Origin: a virus
Strand: one strand, 5' to 3'
Virus record (IMG/VR): IMGVR_UViG_3300008738_000012
Location: 1-33,458 of that record
DNA length: 33,458 bases
In this document: piece after piece, positions 13,569 to 21,244 of the stretch
Layout of the letters: every line of letters begins with the position of its first letter
Numbering within the stretch: the stretch's first letter is position 1
The notes under the pieces: generated by a model
Databases searched by the model: none
What the model was told of the DNA's origin: nothing
What the model saw: only the letters and a program-made list of their open reading frames with translations
Program-made: the position numbers and the translations under genes

Positions 13569-14442
13569 TTTAGTAAAGAATTATTTAACAGAGGCAAGTA
13601 AGGGCGAGGCTAAACTCTCGCCTAAACTTGTTAAAGAATTTGAAAAGGCTTGTGGGGAAGCCTTAAAAAGACAATTTAATCCTCAAAAGAAAGAGTGGCG
13701 ACTAAGAATGTCAAGTCTTGGTAAGCCTCTTTGTCAACAACAACTTGACAAAAAACAACTTCCTAAAGACGTAGAATATAATGCTGTAATGAGGTTTCTT
13801 ATGGGAGACCTCGTAGAAGCATCTGCTATTTTTATTATGAAAGCGGCAGGTATAAATATTGAATATACACAAAAAGAAGTAACTGCTGATATAGGTGGTG
13901 AAAATATTAAAGGTACATTAGATGTAAAAATTGATGGTAAAGTTTGGGATATTAAATCCGCAAGTCCATATGCATTTACAAATAAATTTGGTAATTATGG
14001 TGGATACAATAAATTAAAAGATGATGACCCTTTTGGATATTTAGCACAAGGCTACGGATATTCTAAAGCAGAAAAGGTTCCATTTGGTGGTTGGATTGCT
14101 GTAAATAAATCTACAGGGGAATGGGCAATATGTGAAGCACCTAAAGAACAGGAGGAGGAAAGTAATGAAGCATTACAAAAAGCTAGTGAAAATGTTGAAG
14201 CATTGGTTAAAAATAAACCATTTAAAAGATTATTTGAACCTAAAGATGAAAAAATAAAAATCAAAGGTGAGGATATATTTACAGGAAATAAAATCATGCC
14301 AATGGCTTGTGGTTTTTGTAGTTACAAACATCATTGTTGGCCTAAAGCTGAGTTACATAAGAAGGTTGCAACTAGGGCTGTGAACAGGCCTATGGTATGG
14401 TATACTAAATTAAAAGAGAAGGATTTAGAAAATTGCCTGTAA
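13552..14442 (+). CDS. Cas4/AddB-like PD-(D/E)XK nuclease with Fe-S cysteines
   Basis: The nuclease core is visible as GTLDVKIDGKVWDIKSAS (D124, D133, K135), matching the GxxD...DxK active site of RecB-family exonucleases. One Cys lies before the core (C61 in GKPLCQQ) and three follow it (C253, C256, C262 in ACGFCSYKHHC). This one-plus-three pattern is that of Cas4 and AddB 4Fe-4S nucleases. No CRISPR array or Cas1/2 accompanies it, so it is a phage recombination or host-DNA degradation nuclease. The length, 296 aa, is normal. It starts inside the previous gene. Confidence 0.8.
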   Translation: MVPILDLVKNYLTEASKGEAKLSPKLVKEFEKACGEALKRQFNPQKKEWRLRMSSLGKPLCQQQLDKKQLPKDVEYNAVMRFLMGDLVEASAIFIMKAAGINIEYTQKEVTADIGGENIKGTLDVKIDGKVWDIKSASPYAFTNKFGNYGGYNKLKDDDPFGYLAQGYGYSKAEKVPFGGWIAVNKSTGEWAICEAPKEQEEESNEALQKASENVEALVKNKPFKRLFEPKDEKIKIKGEDIFTGNKIMPMACGFCSYKHHCWPKAELHKKVATRAVNRPMVWYTKLKEKDLENCL

Positions 14443-14786
14443 TATTCCAATTAGAAATAAGAGATTCTGATATTGAATCAAATCGTGATATTTTTTACAT
14501 AGAAGAGTACACAAAAGACCGAAATGCTCATAATGTGCTATTTTTACGCACTAGAGACCCTTTTCGTGTTCTCTGGGGTGATAAGACGTATGAGACTAAT
14601 AAACTTACTGTAGACGAAGATATAAAGCAAATTAAAAATTTGTTAGACCGAAATGCTATCATAATTGCTAGTTTAGAGGGGTATACAGAAGAATTACGTA
14701 AAACATCACCACAAACAGCACAATATTTAGATTTACGATTAGAAGAGTTATATGAGATATACAAACCTAAAACTGTGGTTAGATGA
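14433..14786 (+). CDS. Hypothetical protein, 117 aa
   Basis: The start is TTG, overlapping the nuclease gene by 10 bases, with AAGGA upstream. The protein is mixed alpha/beta in appearance, with a C-terminal helical half (DEDIKQIKNLLDRN, then TAQYLDLRLEELYEIY). Family not recognised. It is wedged between two nuclease genes and overlaps the endonuclease start (ATGA). Confidence 0.6.
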   Translation: MPVIFQLEIRDSDIESNRDIFYIEEYTKDRNAHNVLFLRTRDPFRVLWGDKTYETNKLTVDEDIKQIKNLLDRNAIIIASLEGYTEELRKTSPQTAQYLDLRLEELYEIYKPKTVVR

Positions 14787-15154
14787 AATTAAGTCATGGT
14801 TTTAGAAGTAGATTTGAATTTGAATTTGCACAGTATTTGGCAAAGAATAAAATTAAATATGAATATGAAAAAGATAAATTTCGATATATTGTACCAATTA
14901 AATCATATACACCAGATTTTTATTTAACAGAATATGGATTTTATTTAGAATTGAAAGGGCACTTAGATGTGGCGACTAGAGTTAAACATTTACTTCTTAA
15001 AACGCAGAATCCTCATTTGGATGTTAGGTTTATATTTCCTAATTCTAAAAAGAAAATATACAAAGGTAGCAAAACTTCATACGCTGATTGGTGTAACAGG
15101 CATGATTTTTTATATGCAGATAACAGGATACCCGATTTATGGATGAAGAAATAG
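14783..15154 (+). CDS. T7 endonuclease I-like Holliday junction resolvase
   Basis: The enzyme cleaves four-way DNA junctions. The protein aligns by eye along its whole 123 aa with T7 gp3: FRSRFE (E12, matching the catalytic Glu of YRSGLE), YTPDF (D45), LELKG (E56, K58), then VKHLLL, and IYKGSKTSYADWC, which parallels LYKGSPTSYGEFC. All four catalytic positions are kept. T7 endonuclease I is a dimer that resolves replication and recombination branches before packaging. It overlaps its neighbours on both sides. Confidence 0.9.
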   Translation: MKLSHGFRSRFEFEFAQYLAKNKIKYEYEKDKFRYIVPIKSYTPDFYLTEYGFYLELKGHLDVATRVKHLLLKTQNPHLDVRFIFPNSKKKIYKGSKTSYADWCNRHDFLYADNRIPDLWMKK

Positions 15155-15420
15155 TATTACCTGAAAATAAAATGTATATTATAATGACACCTATTGGTGA
15201 AGACCAATTTAACATTATTTGTGTAGATAAAATGCAAAAACCTATTAATGAATTATATTATATGATGAGAGGATTATGTGAAATGTCTATAAAGCATCAA
15301 GAAGATTTAATTGAAATAGGAAAAGATGTTGTGTTACGAGCTAATTTTAGTAAACTAAAAGATTCTGTAAAAAGTAATGTCATCCCATTTAGACCAAGGA
15401 GAAATAATGGTAAAAAATAG
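15139..15420 (+). CDS. Hypothetical protein, 93 aa
   Basis: Starting in the end of the resolvase gene, the protein has a strand-rich N-terminal part (MYIIMTPIGEDQFNIICV), a helical middle, and a basic C-terminus (IPFRPRRNNGKK). Family not recognised. It overlaps the next gene by 14 bases. Confidence 0.6.
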   Translation: MDEEIVLPENKMYIIMTPIGEDQFNIICVDKMQKPINELYYMMRGLCEMSIKHQEDLIEIGKDVVLRANFSKLKDSVKSNVIPFRPRRNNGKK

Positions 15421-15787
15421 TAAATTTGATTTGGATTTACAATATGGACAATTACGAGAACAACAAGTTCACGATATGTTTCATAATAAAAAAATTGAAA
15501 TTAAAACAGAGAGGAATTGGTGGAAAAAAACAGGTAATATTGCTATAGAGTATGAGTGTAATGGCAAACCTAGTGGGATTGATAAAACAGAATCTGATTT
15601 TTGGATACAAATATTATCTCTAGGTGTAGATAATTATTGTAAATTAATTTTTGAAGTTCCTAGATTAAAAAGAATTGTTGAAAAATATAAACCAACACAC
15701 AGCAAAATGATAGGTGACAGAAATGCTTCTAGATGTGTTCTTATACCTTTAAATGAATTATTTGAGAAAGATAATGTCGCTGTATAA
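15407..15787 (+). CDS. Probable PD-(D/E)XK-type small nuclease
   Basis: The 126-aa protein shows GQLREQQVHDMF (possible early Glu), KKIEIKTER (E-x-K), then GNIAIEYECNGKPSGIDKTESDFWI, a layout seen in small phage PD-(D/E)XK-fold proteins that bind or cut DNA. The assignment rests on motif order only. I chose the ATG at 15407, which follows AAGGAG; the longer frame from 15377 lacks such a site. Confidence 0.5.
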   Translation: MVKNSKFDLDLQYGQLREQQVHDMFHNKKIEIKTERNWWKKTGNIAIEYECNGKPSGIDKTESDFWIQILSLGVDNYCKLIFEVPRLKRIVEKYKPTHSKMIGDRNASRCVLIPLNELFEKDNVAV

Positions 15788-15933
15788 TGAGTGTAGAATT
15801 TTGGCAATGGTGGATTTTAGTAATGGTAACAATTAATACTGTTATTAATAGCATAGTTTTTGTAATAGGTCGTAAGTTTAAACCTACTAGTCTATATAAG
15901 TTTAAAAATAAAAAAAAATTGGGGGGAAAATGA
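15787..15933 (+). CDS. Small membrane protein, 48 aa
   Basis: The ATG at 15787 overlaps the upstream stop (TAATG). One hydrophobic span (about residues 9-27, WILVMVTINTVINSIVFVI) is followed by a strongly basic tail (GRKFKPTSLYKFKNKKK). By the positive-inside rule the tail should be cytoplasmic. Its stop overlaps the next ATG (ATGA). The function is unknown. Confidence 0.65.
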   Translation: MSVEFWQWWILVMVTINTVINSIVFVIGRKFKPTSLYKFKNKKKLGGK

Positions 15934-16205
15934 AAACTGGAGAAATTTTAAATGAAGCAAAGAATCTCGTAAATGGGGATAGACATAAGGATTATGGGGA
16001 TAAAACAGAGAACCATAAAAATATAGCTAAACTTTGGTCAGCTTATTTAGATACAAAAGTTGAGCCACATGATGTAGCAATAATGATGGCTTTATTAAAA
16101 ATGGCTAGGACAAAATTAGGTGCTGTAAGTAAAGATACTTATATAGATATGGCTGCGTATGGTGCGATAGCCGGTGAAATACAATTTAAAGAGGAAAAAA
16201 AATGA
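15930..16205 (+). CDS. DUF6378 protein
   Basis: The 91-aa sequence follows the DUF6378 pattern closely: ILNEAKNLVNGDRHKDYGD, then NHKNIAKLWSAYL, then VEPHDVAIMMALLKMART and YIDMAAYGAIAGEI. This small all-helical family is widespread in phages. Its function is not established; the fold suggests kinship with MazG-like or other nucleotide-binding helical domains, which is inference. GGGGGG precedes the ATG. Confidence 0.75.
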   Translation: MKTGEILNEAKNLVNGDRHKDYGDKTENHKNIAKLWSAYLDTKVEPHDVAIMMALLKMARTKLGAVSKDTYIDMAAYGAIAGEIQFKEEKK

Positions 16206-16351
16206 AATTAATAAGTGATGATGTTATTAAAAAATTATTAGCATATCTGTATAGCAAACCTTATAGTGAGGTAGCATTACTGATAGCACATTTAAGTCAA
16301 CTGCCAGAATCAGAGAAAAAAGATGGCGGACAAAAAAATACCAAACAATAA
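16202..16351 (+). CDS. Hypothetical protein, 49 aa
   Basis: A 49-residue frame begins MKLISDDVIKKLLAYLYSKP and overlaps both the DUF6378 gene (ATGA) and the following gene (29 bases). It is helical, with a hydrophilic tail. GAGG precedes the start. Family not recognised. Confidence 0.6.
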   Translation: MKLISDDVIKKLLAYLYSKPYSEVALLIAHLSQLPESEKKDGGQKNTKQ

Positions 16352-16562
16352 TGAAGCAATATTACAATTATTATATTTTGGAATTGATTCAAAGGGTAAT
16401 TTCTTTTCAGAGAAATGGACTTGCCCACCAGAAGAGTTTCGTAAACACATGGATAGGTGGAACGATAATTACGTAGATACAATAAGGTATGAAAGCGTTA
16501 TAAAATATATAGATAATCTTTTTAAGCAAGATATTAAAGATGTTAGGGGCTATTTAGGATGA
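16323..16562 (+). CDS. Hypothetical protein, 79 aa
   Basis: Family not recognised. It has aromatic-rich patches (LLYFGIDSKGNFFSEKWTCP) and a helical C-terminal half. The start lies within the previous gene, after GAGAAAAAAG. Its stop overlaps the next ATG (ATGA). Confidence 0.6.
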   Translation: MADKKIPNNNEAILQLLYFGIDSKGNFFSEKWTCPPEEFRKHMDRWNDNYVDTIRYESVIKYIDNLFKQDIKDVRGYLG

Positions 16563-17071
16563 CAAAAACTATTATAAATATAGTGCAAAATGATTCTGGC
16601 GGAACTAATCCAGATACCCATGCACATGAAGATAAAATTTGGGAATTAACATTTGAGGATGGGGATAACACCTCATTAACAAGAATGATAATGTTAGAAC
16701 TATTGACAAAAGGAACTGTACCTACAAAGACTGTTCATTCTTTTAAGAAATGGGATTTAACAACTACACAAGGTAGTCATATTAGAACTTGGGTGGTTGT
16801 GTATGATGATAAGTCTCATGTACAATTAACAAACACCGATTTTTATTCGCTGTTATCTAATGGCCATAAGAATAGGGAAGAGGATGTTGTGACGGAAAAG
16901 CCTAGAATACTAGCTCCACCAAATCCTGCATTGTTTGGTGAAAAAAAATCTTTAACTACAGATAAAGAAAAAGAACAGTTAAAAGAATTACGTGGAAATA
17001 TAGGGGAAAATTTTGTACCTATTTTTGGTAGAGAAGATGAAGATATAACAGAAGAGGATGTTAATTACTAA
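16559..17071 (+). CDS. Hypothetical protein, 170 aa, last rightward gene
   Basis: Family not recognised. The first 105 residues look beta-rich and compact (HEDKIWELTFEDGDNTSLTR, then HIRTWVVVYDDKSHVQL). The last 60 are charged and probably flexible, with a proline-containing link (PRILAPPNPALFG) and an acidic end (EDEDITEEDVNY). The stop codon overlaps the stop of the convergent late gene by 4 bases, leaving no space for a terminator. Confidence 0.6.
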   Translation: MTKTIINIVQNDSGGTNPDTHAHEDKIWELTFEDGDNTSLTRMIMLELLTKGTVPTKTVHSFKKWDLTTTQGSHIRTWVVVYDDKSHVQLTNTDFYSLLSNGHKNREEDVVTEKPRILAPPNPALFGEKKSLTTDKEKEQLKELRGNIGENFVPIFGREDEDITEEDVNY

Positions 17072-17634
17072 CCACCTAGTGGATTTTTACCTTGTAATTT
17101 AATCTCTTCAATTTGAACGTCTTGTAATTCATTTTCTTTTAAAGCTATTGCAACTTGTTTACTTATTTCTGACATAGTATCTTCTATTATTTTTATACTT
17201 TCTTCAAGTGGTACAAGATTAATTTTTGCTAGATTTGATAATACTCTAATCATTTCTTCACTTAATTTTTTAATTTCTTTTGATATAGGTTTTAAATCTA
17301 CATCTTCTGGGATATCAAGCATAGCTATTTCTTCTCTTATTTTTGCTATTTCTTTAAATACAAGAGTTAAATCTACAGGTTGTATTTTATCATTAACATT
17401 TTTAATTCTATCTATTAAATCTACTTTGTATTCATTTGCATATAATAATACTTCATCAAATTGTTTTTCTAATTCTTTATCTTTTGCCTTCAAAGATTGT
17501 AGATTAACAGGAGGCTCATTTTCTAATACAGAAAGGCGGTTATTAAACTCACCCCATGCATAAAAACCTCCACCTATTGCCCCAATAACTCCTATTAATG
17601 CCGCATATGTGCTAAGTTTATCCATTATTTTCAT
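17068..17634 (-). CDS. Membrane-anchored coiled-coil protein, 188 aa
   Basis: One N-terminal membrane span (about residues 9-27, AALIGVIGAIGGGFYAW) precedes a long charged helical region with heptad patterning (about 45-175). Such a type II layout is shared by i-spanins and by some virion or lysis accessory proteins. No lipobox-bearing o-spanin partner sits beside it. It is the last gene of the late block and overlaps the gene before it (ATGA). Confidence 0.55.
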   Translation of the reverse strand: MKIMDKLSTYAALIGVIGAIGGGFYAWGEFNNRLSVLENEPPVNLQSLKAKDKELEKQFDEVLLYANEYKVDLIDRIKNVNDKIQPVDLTLVFKEIAKIREEIAMLDIPEDVDLKPISKEIKKLSEEMIRVLSNLAKINLVPLEESIKIIEDTMSEISKQVAIALKENELQDVQIEEIKLQGKNPLGG

Positions 17635-19400
17635 TGTTTAAGTGCCTCCAGTTCAGCGATTAGTTTGTTTTTAGTTTTATTTATTTCTAATAATTTAACT
17701 CTGTGTATTTCTACAGGGTCATTGTCACTGTAAGAATTAAGTGATGTTCCTACATATATCTCCCCAGAATAGGAAGATAAATCTACTTGTAAAAATAGCC
17801 CCATATTCGTACTGTCGTATATATCCTTTACAGAATAAAATACTAAATCTTTATACGAATCGAGGCTATTGTTCTTAAAAAATAAATCCTCTTTTGATAA
17901 GTTTTGAGTTGTTTCTTTTGTAACTTTAGCTATTTGTTTAGCTATAGCTTTTAAATTTTTCTTTAATTTTGTTTCTACTTCTGCAACATCTGTAATAACC
18001 CTGCTGTCGGTGTCCACCTCTCTATCTTCCGATTGTATATCTTCTTGCTCTCCACTTTCCTCTGATGATACTTCGGATTCCTCAGTTCTATCACCATCGG
18101 ATTCCTCCTCTTGTGATTCTTCCTGTTGCTCTGATTCATTTGTTGGTTCATTACTTGCTACTTCTTTTTCTTCTTCTACTACCTCTGTAGCAGTAGGTTC
18201 TTCCATTGTTTCTTTTTCATCTTTAATAACCTCTGGTACGCTTTCTTCGTTAGTTGCGATTTCTTCCATCGGTTCCTCAAACTCCTCAAAAGATTCCTCA
18301 GTAGGTTCATCATTAAACTCCTCCTCGGTTATCTCTTCAAAAAATTCTTCGGCTGTTATGCCTTCATCTTCTAGAAACTCCATGAACTCTTCTTCCATGC
18401 CTGTTTCTTCTAAAAAATCTGTAAAATCCTCCTCAAATTCTTCTGTAAATACTTCCTCTATCATTTCCATAGGTGGAAGTGTCATTATATCTTCAAAAAA
18501 TACCTCTTCCATTATAGGCATTTCTTCAAGAATTTCAAATTCTTCAAACATTGGTAATTCTTCAAAATCTACAATGTCGAAATCTATAGTTTCTAATTCT
18601 TCTTCAAAATAGAAATCATCTTCTAATATATATACATCATCCCAAGTATACTCATTTTCTTCCCATGTATATGTATCATCAAAAACTATATCATCATTAT
18701 ACCAATCAAAATCTTCTGGTATATCTTCTATTATATCTACAATGTCTTCATCTATTTCAGTAATATCTTCATAAACATCTTCTTGAATAGGATTAATATA
18801 GGTATAAGATACTTTTAATTCTACATTATCTATATCTGGCCCACAATGACTAGAACAATTTGCACTATCATCTATATCTAGCTGTACTTTTATATCATAA
18901 TCAGTAGATGTATTTGTACCTATAGTTGCTGTATCAGTATAAGTTTGATAGTTATTATGAGTACCTGTAACAATTCTTGTTTGTGTTGAGGTATTTCCTG
19001 TACTATCAGTTAATTCTTGTTTCATAGTAACAGAATCTTCACCATGCCAATACCATATATCACTTGACATAGTACTTGTAAAGCCATTATTTATTTCGGC
19101 TTGTGTCATGTTAGTTTTTTCAGATAATTTTATTGTTTGGCTGACACCACCATTATCTAATGTCGCTAATGAACCACTTACTCCACAGCCAGAATTACTA
19201 TTATCTACAGCACTACCTACACATTCATTTCCCATACCTACATGATGTTGCTGTGTTGTTCCATGATTAGTCCAACTTTGTGTACCTCCAGTAAATCCAG
19301 AATTATCTAATAAATTACCAGTAGTTATTGTTTCACCAAATGCTTTATCCCATACAAATAGAAAACTACAAAGAGTTAATACAGCAATAATGTATTTCAT
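17631..19400 (-). CDS. Secreted protein with hyperacidic tract, 589 aa
   Basis: A Sec signal peptide (MKYIIAVLTLCSFLFVWDKA, cleavage near residue 22) leads to a beta-rich domain (about 23-202) with a GNLLDNSGFTGGTQSW opening and a CSSHCGPDIDNVEL end, typical of carbohydrate-binding-like jelly rolls. Residues 206-466 are dominated by Glu and Asp, first with aromatic residues between them, then with Ser, Thr and Gln. A basic helix (about 477-500) and a small C-terminal domain follow. I chose the ATG at 19400; the frame continues upstream only from a TTG. The role is unknown: perhaps periplasmic or surface-exposed during lysis, or virion-attached. Confidence 0.65.
   Translation of the reverse strand: MKYIIAVLTLCSFLFVWDKAFGETITTGNLLDNSGFTGGTQSWTNHGTTQQHHVGMGNECVGSAVDNSNSGCGVSGSLATLDNGGVSQTIKLSEKTNMTQAEINNGFTSTMSSDIWYWHGEDSVTMKQELTDSTGNTSTQTRIVTGTHNNYQTYTDTATIGTNTSTDYDIKVQLDIDDSANCSSHCGPDIDNVELKVSYTYINPIQEDVYEDITEIDEDIVDIIEDIPEDFDWYNDDIVFDDTYTWEENEYTWDDVYILEDDFYFEEELETIDFDIVDFEELPMFEEFEILEEMPIMEEVFFEDIMTLPPMEMIEEVFTEEFEEDFTDFLEETGMEEEFMEFLEDEGITAEEFFEEITEEEFNDEPTEESFEEFEEPMEEIATNEESVPEVIKDEKETMEEPTATEVVEEEKEVASNEPTNESEQQEESQEEESDGDRTEESEVSSEESGEQEDIQSEDREVDTDSRVITDVAEVETKLKKNLKAIAKQIAKVTKETTQNLSKEDLFFKNNSLDSYKDLVFYSVKDIYDSTNMGLFLQVDLSSYSGEIYVGTSLNSYSDNDPVEIHRVKLLEINKTKNKLIAELEALKQ
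18003..18785 (-). repeat. Low-complexity acidic coding tract
   Basis: This part of the secreted-protein gene encodes about 260 residues in which Glu and Asp dominate. Short words such as EEF, EEM, FEE and EES recur without a fixed period. On the opposite strand it gives a long Ser-rich open frame, which is only a reflection of the GAA/GAT codons. Confidence 0.7.
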
Positions 19401-19401
19401 A

Positions 19402-19509
19402 TTAACGAATAAAGAAATAATAAACAAGACCTGCAATTATACTGACATCTAAACAAATAGACCATACAATATAAATTCTAACCATCCATAATGTTGCATT
19501 CTTTATCAT
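19402..19509 (-). CDS. Small membrane protein, 35 aa
   Basis: The frame (MIKNATLWMVRIYIVWS ... GLVYYFFIR) starts two bases after the stop of the upstream gene, and its stop lies just before the next start. It is one hydrophobic, aromatic-rich span with basic ends. The exact filling of the gap between two secreted-protein genes supports it. Confidence 0.6.
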   Translation of the reverse strand: MIKNATLWMVRIYIVWSICLDVSIIAGLVYYFFIR

Positions 19510-19511
19510 TA

Positions 19512-20297
19512 TTAATTATGTACATTAATTATTATTTTTTCTTGTGTTTTTAAATCTGATTCAATTACAATATTATCAACTTCTTCTTGTTGTTTTAGTG
19601 TAGCTAACTTTTTCTTTTCTTCTTCTATCTTTCTAGCCAGTTCTTCCTGTTCTTTTTGTATTCTTATAGTTTCTAATCTTGCTTCTTCTTTAGCTATTTC
19701 TTTATCTATTCTAGCTATTGCTTCTGCTTTTACTAAATAATCTTCATAATCAGGTCTGAGTTCAGGATACTTGTCCCACATAGCTTGAGCATCTGGGCCA
19801 ATTTTTCCATTCCAAGGGCAGGGAGTACCTGCAGATTGCATTGCCGCATGGACACGGGAATCTTGGCATAGTATAGAAACAGCCGCCACTTTCATCCCAT
19901 AGTCATATAGTACCTTAGATAATTTTATTCGTTCACAATTTAAATCCCTGATATGTTTGCCAACAGAAGCACCAAACCCCAAAGTAGAAACGGAACCACT
20001 AATACCAGTGCTACATACATCTTGAGACATTGCAGAAAATGATGGGGCGTTAGCTGAATTGACAGGTACATCTGACCCATTGGTAGTAGTAGTATTGGTT
20101 GTTGTTGATGTTGTTGTGTTCGTTTGTCCATCGTTATTATTTGTTGTTGTTGAGGTATACCCCCCTGTTATTTGTGTATTACTTCCCGAAGTATTCGTTT
20201 GGTCATTGTCATCATTTGTTGAATCTCCCCATACTGGTATACTTATACAAAGTAGAACTATTAATAAAAATGTTGATAATAAATTATTTTTTAACAA
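19512..20297 (-). CDS. Secreted Cys-containing coiled-coil protein, 261 aa
   Basis: The start is a TTG at 20297, five bases after GGAGGT. It gives a Sec signal peptide (KNNLLSTFLLIVLLCISIP, cleavage after VWG). Then come a Thr/Asn/Ser-rich linker (about 25-75), a domain with four Cys (near CSTG, LNCER, LCQDS and PCPW) that may form disulfides in the periplasm, and a C-terminal charged coiled coil (about 190-245). An extension to 20321 would interrupt the signal. It sits beside holin-like genes, so a lysis or envelope role is likely but not shown. Confidence 0.65.
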   Translation of the reverse strand: MLKNNLLSTFLLIVLLCISIPVWGDSTNDDNDQTNTSGSNTQITGGYTSTTTNNNDGQTNTTTSTTTNTTTTNGSDVPVNSANAPSFSAMSQDVCSTGISGSVSTLGFGASVGKHIRDLNCERIKLSKVLYDYGMKVAAVSILCQDSRVHAAMQSAGTPCPWNGKIGPDAQAMWDKYPELRPDYEDYLVKAEAIARIDKEIAKEEARLETIRIQKEQEELARKIEEEKKKLATLKQQEEVDNIVIESDLKTQEKIIINVHN

Positions 20298-20718
20298 GGC
20301 TACCTCCAAAATACAGCCCAACTATTGCAGACATTAGATGTGTATCCATTGGTGTAATTACAACACCTGCATAATTTCTATCAACTAATAATTCTTTTTG
20401 TTCAATTAGGAATAAGAAACCTCTAGATAATTCTGTCCAAGTTAGAAATACAGAAACATCAAAAAATACAGGTACAATTTTAGGCCATACTATTATAAAG
20501 AATACAGCAGTTAATGCTATAATTCTCCTAGTCCATTGAAATCCCTTATTTTCATAACGTCTTGCTTTATCTATTTCTTCCATTTGGAATTTACCACGAG
20601 CAAGTAGCATTTTTTGTGCTTCCTGTTTAGCTTTAATACTCTGTCCCCAAACAGTCATAACACCGCCTAAGATACTTGAGCCTAACATTGTAATCATTTC
20701 TACAGGTAATCCAAACAT
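20284..20718 (-). CDS. Holin-like protein with three membrane spans, 144 aa
   Basis: Hydrophobic spans occur at about residues 8-26, 65-86 and 126-142, with a basic amphipathic helix (KAKQEAQKMLLARGKFQMEE) between the first and second. The WTRRIIALTAVFFIIVWP stretch resembles the GTA_holin_3TM group (PF11351). A holin would form pores in the inner membrane to time lysis. No endolysin was recognised in the window, so the lysis assignment stays tentative. Confidence 0.5.
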   Translation of the reverse strand: MFGLPVEMITMLGSSILGGVMTVWGQSIKAKQEAQKMLLARGKFQMEEIDKARRYENKGFQWTRRIIALTAVFFIIVWPKIVPVFFDVSVFLTWTELSRGFLFLIEQKELLVDRNYAGVVITPMDTHLMSAIVGLYFGGSLVKK

Positions 20719-20719
20719 T

Positions 20720-20947
20720 TTATCCTCTATTATCTTTCCAATTTGATTGTTTCTTTCCTATTTGTGCGGTATTCCAAATCTGTTCTCTTATTTTATTTTC
20801 TCCATTACTAATTAAATTAGCAACTTTAAAACCTGTAGGTATCTGTATAATATTTTTATTTTCCAGATACCTATCATGTTCTTCAAGAGTCAATAACTTT
20901 TCAAAAGTTCTACCTGTTTTTTTATTTTTAAATTTATAGAACGGCAT
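20720..20947 (-). CDS. FmdB-like small phage protein without zinc cysteines
   Basis: The 75-aa protein begins MPFYKFKNKKTGRTFEKLLT, like the MPTYEYxxxxxGxxFE start of FmdB-type zinc-ribbon proteins and of related small phage proteins. The cysteines of the ribbon are absent. The ATG at 20947 lies inside the preceding small gene. The role is unknown. Confidence 0.55.
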   Translation of the reverse strand: MPFYKFKNKKTGRTFEKLLTLEEHDRYLENKNIIQIPTGFKVANLISNGENKIREQIWNTAQIGKKQSNWKDNRG

Positions 20948-21041
20948 TGTATGCAACTATAACTGCGATGATTACAACAGCAATTAGGGCAATTTTACCC
21001 TTTTTACTTAAATCACTCCACATCGTTTTTAGTTTTTCCAT
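20934..21041 (-). CDS. Small membrane protein, 35 aa
   Basis: A basic N-terminal helix (MEKLKTMWSDLSKKGK) is followed by one hydrophobic span (IALIAVVIIAVIVAY). The ATG at 21041 has GGAG upstream (AGGAGACACA). It lies between the XhlA-like gene and the FmdB-like gene. It is probably part of the lysis-type membrane cluster; that is inference. Confidence 0.65.
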   Translation of the reverse strand: MEKLKTMWSDLSKKGKIALIAVVIIAVIVAYNAVL

Positions 21042-21049
21042 TGTGTCTC

Positions 21050-21244
21050 CTAGTTATTTATTTTTATAAAAGCCCATATGGCTCCTAAAATTCCTCCCAC
21101 TGCGAGGAATACTTTAATACCCCCCAACCCCATATGGGATGTACGATTTAAATCTCGGATTTGTTTTTGCATTATATTAATATCATCACGGATATAGCGA
21201 ACATCAGTTTTTAATTCTGCAATTTCTTTATCAAATGATTCCAT
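21050..21244 (-). CDS. XhlA-like coiled-coil/membrane protein, 64 aa
   Basis: An N-terminal coiled coil (KEIAELKTDVRYIRDDIN, about 5-33) is followed by one membrane span (about 43-61, GIKVFLAVGGILGAIWAFI). This is the plan of haemolysin XhlA-type phage proteins, which act with holins. Its start overlaps the stop of the giant virion gene (TAATG). Confidence 0.65.
   Translation of the reverse strand: MESFDKEIAELKTDVRYIRDDINIMQKQIRDLNRTSHMGLGGIKVFLAVGGILGAIWAFIKINN

Noticed and set aside
13552-14442. Cas4-like nuclease as part of a CRISPR system
   Set aside because: No repeat-spacer array, Cas1 or Cas2 was seen. The gene sits in a phage recombination operon, where such nucleases are common.
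18010-18612. Ser-rich plus-strand open frame of 200 codons
   Set aside because: It is the reverse reading of the acidic GAA/GAT-rich tract of the secreted protein, which has a signal peptide, operon context and coupled neighbours.
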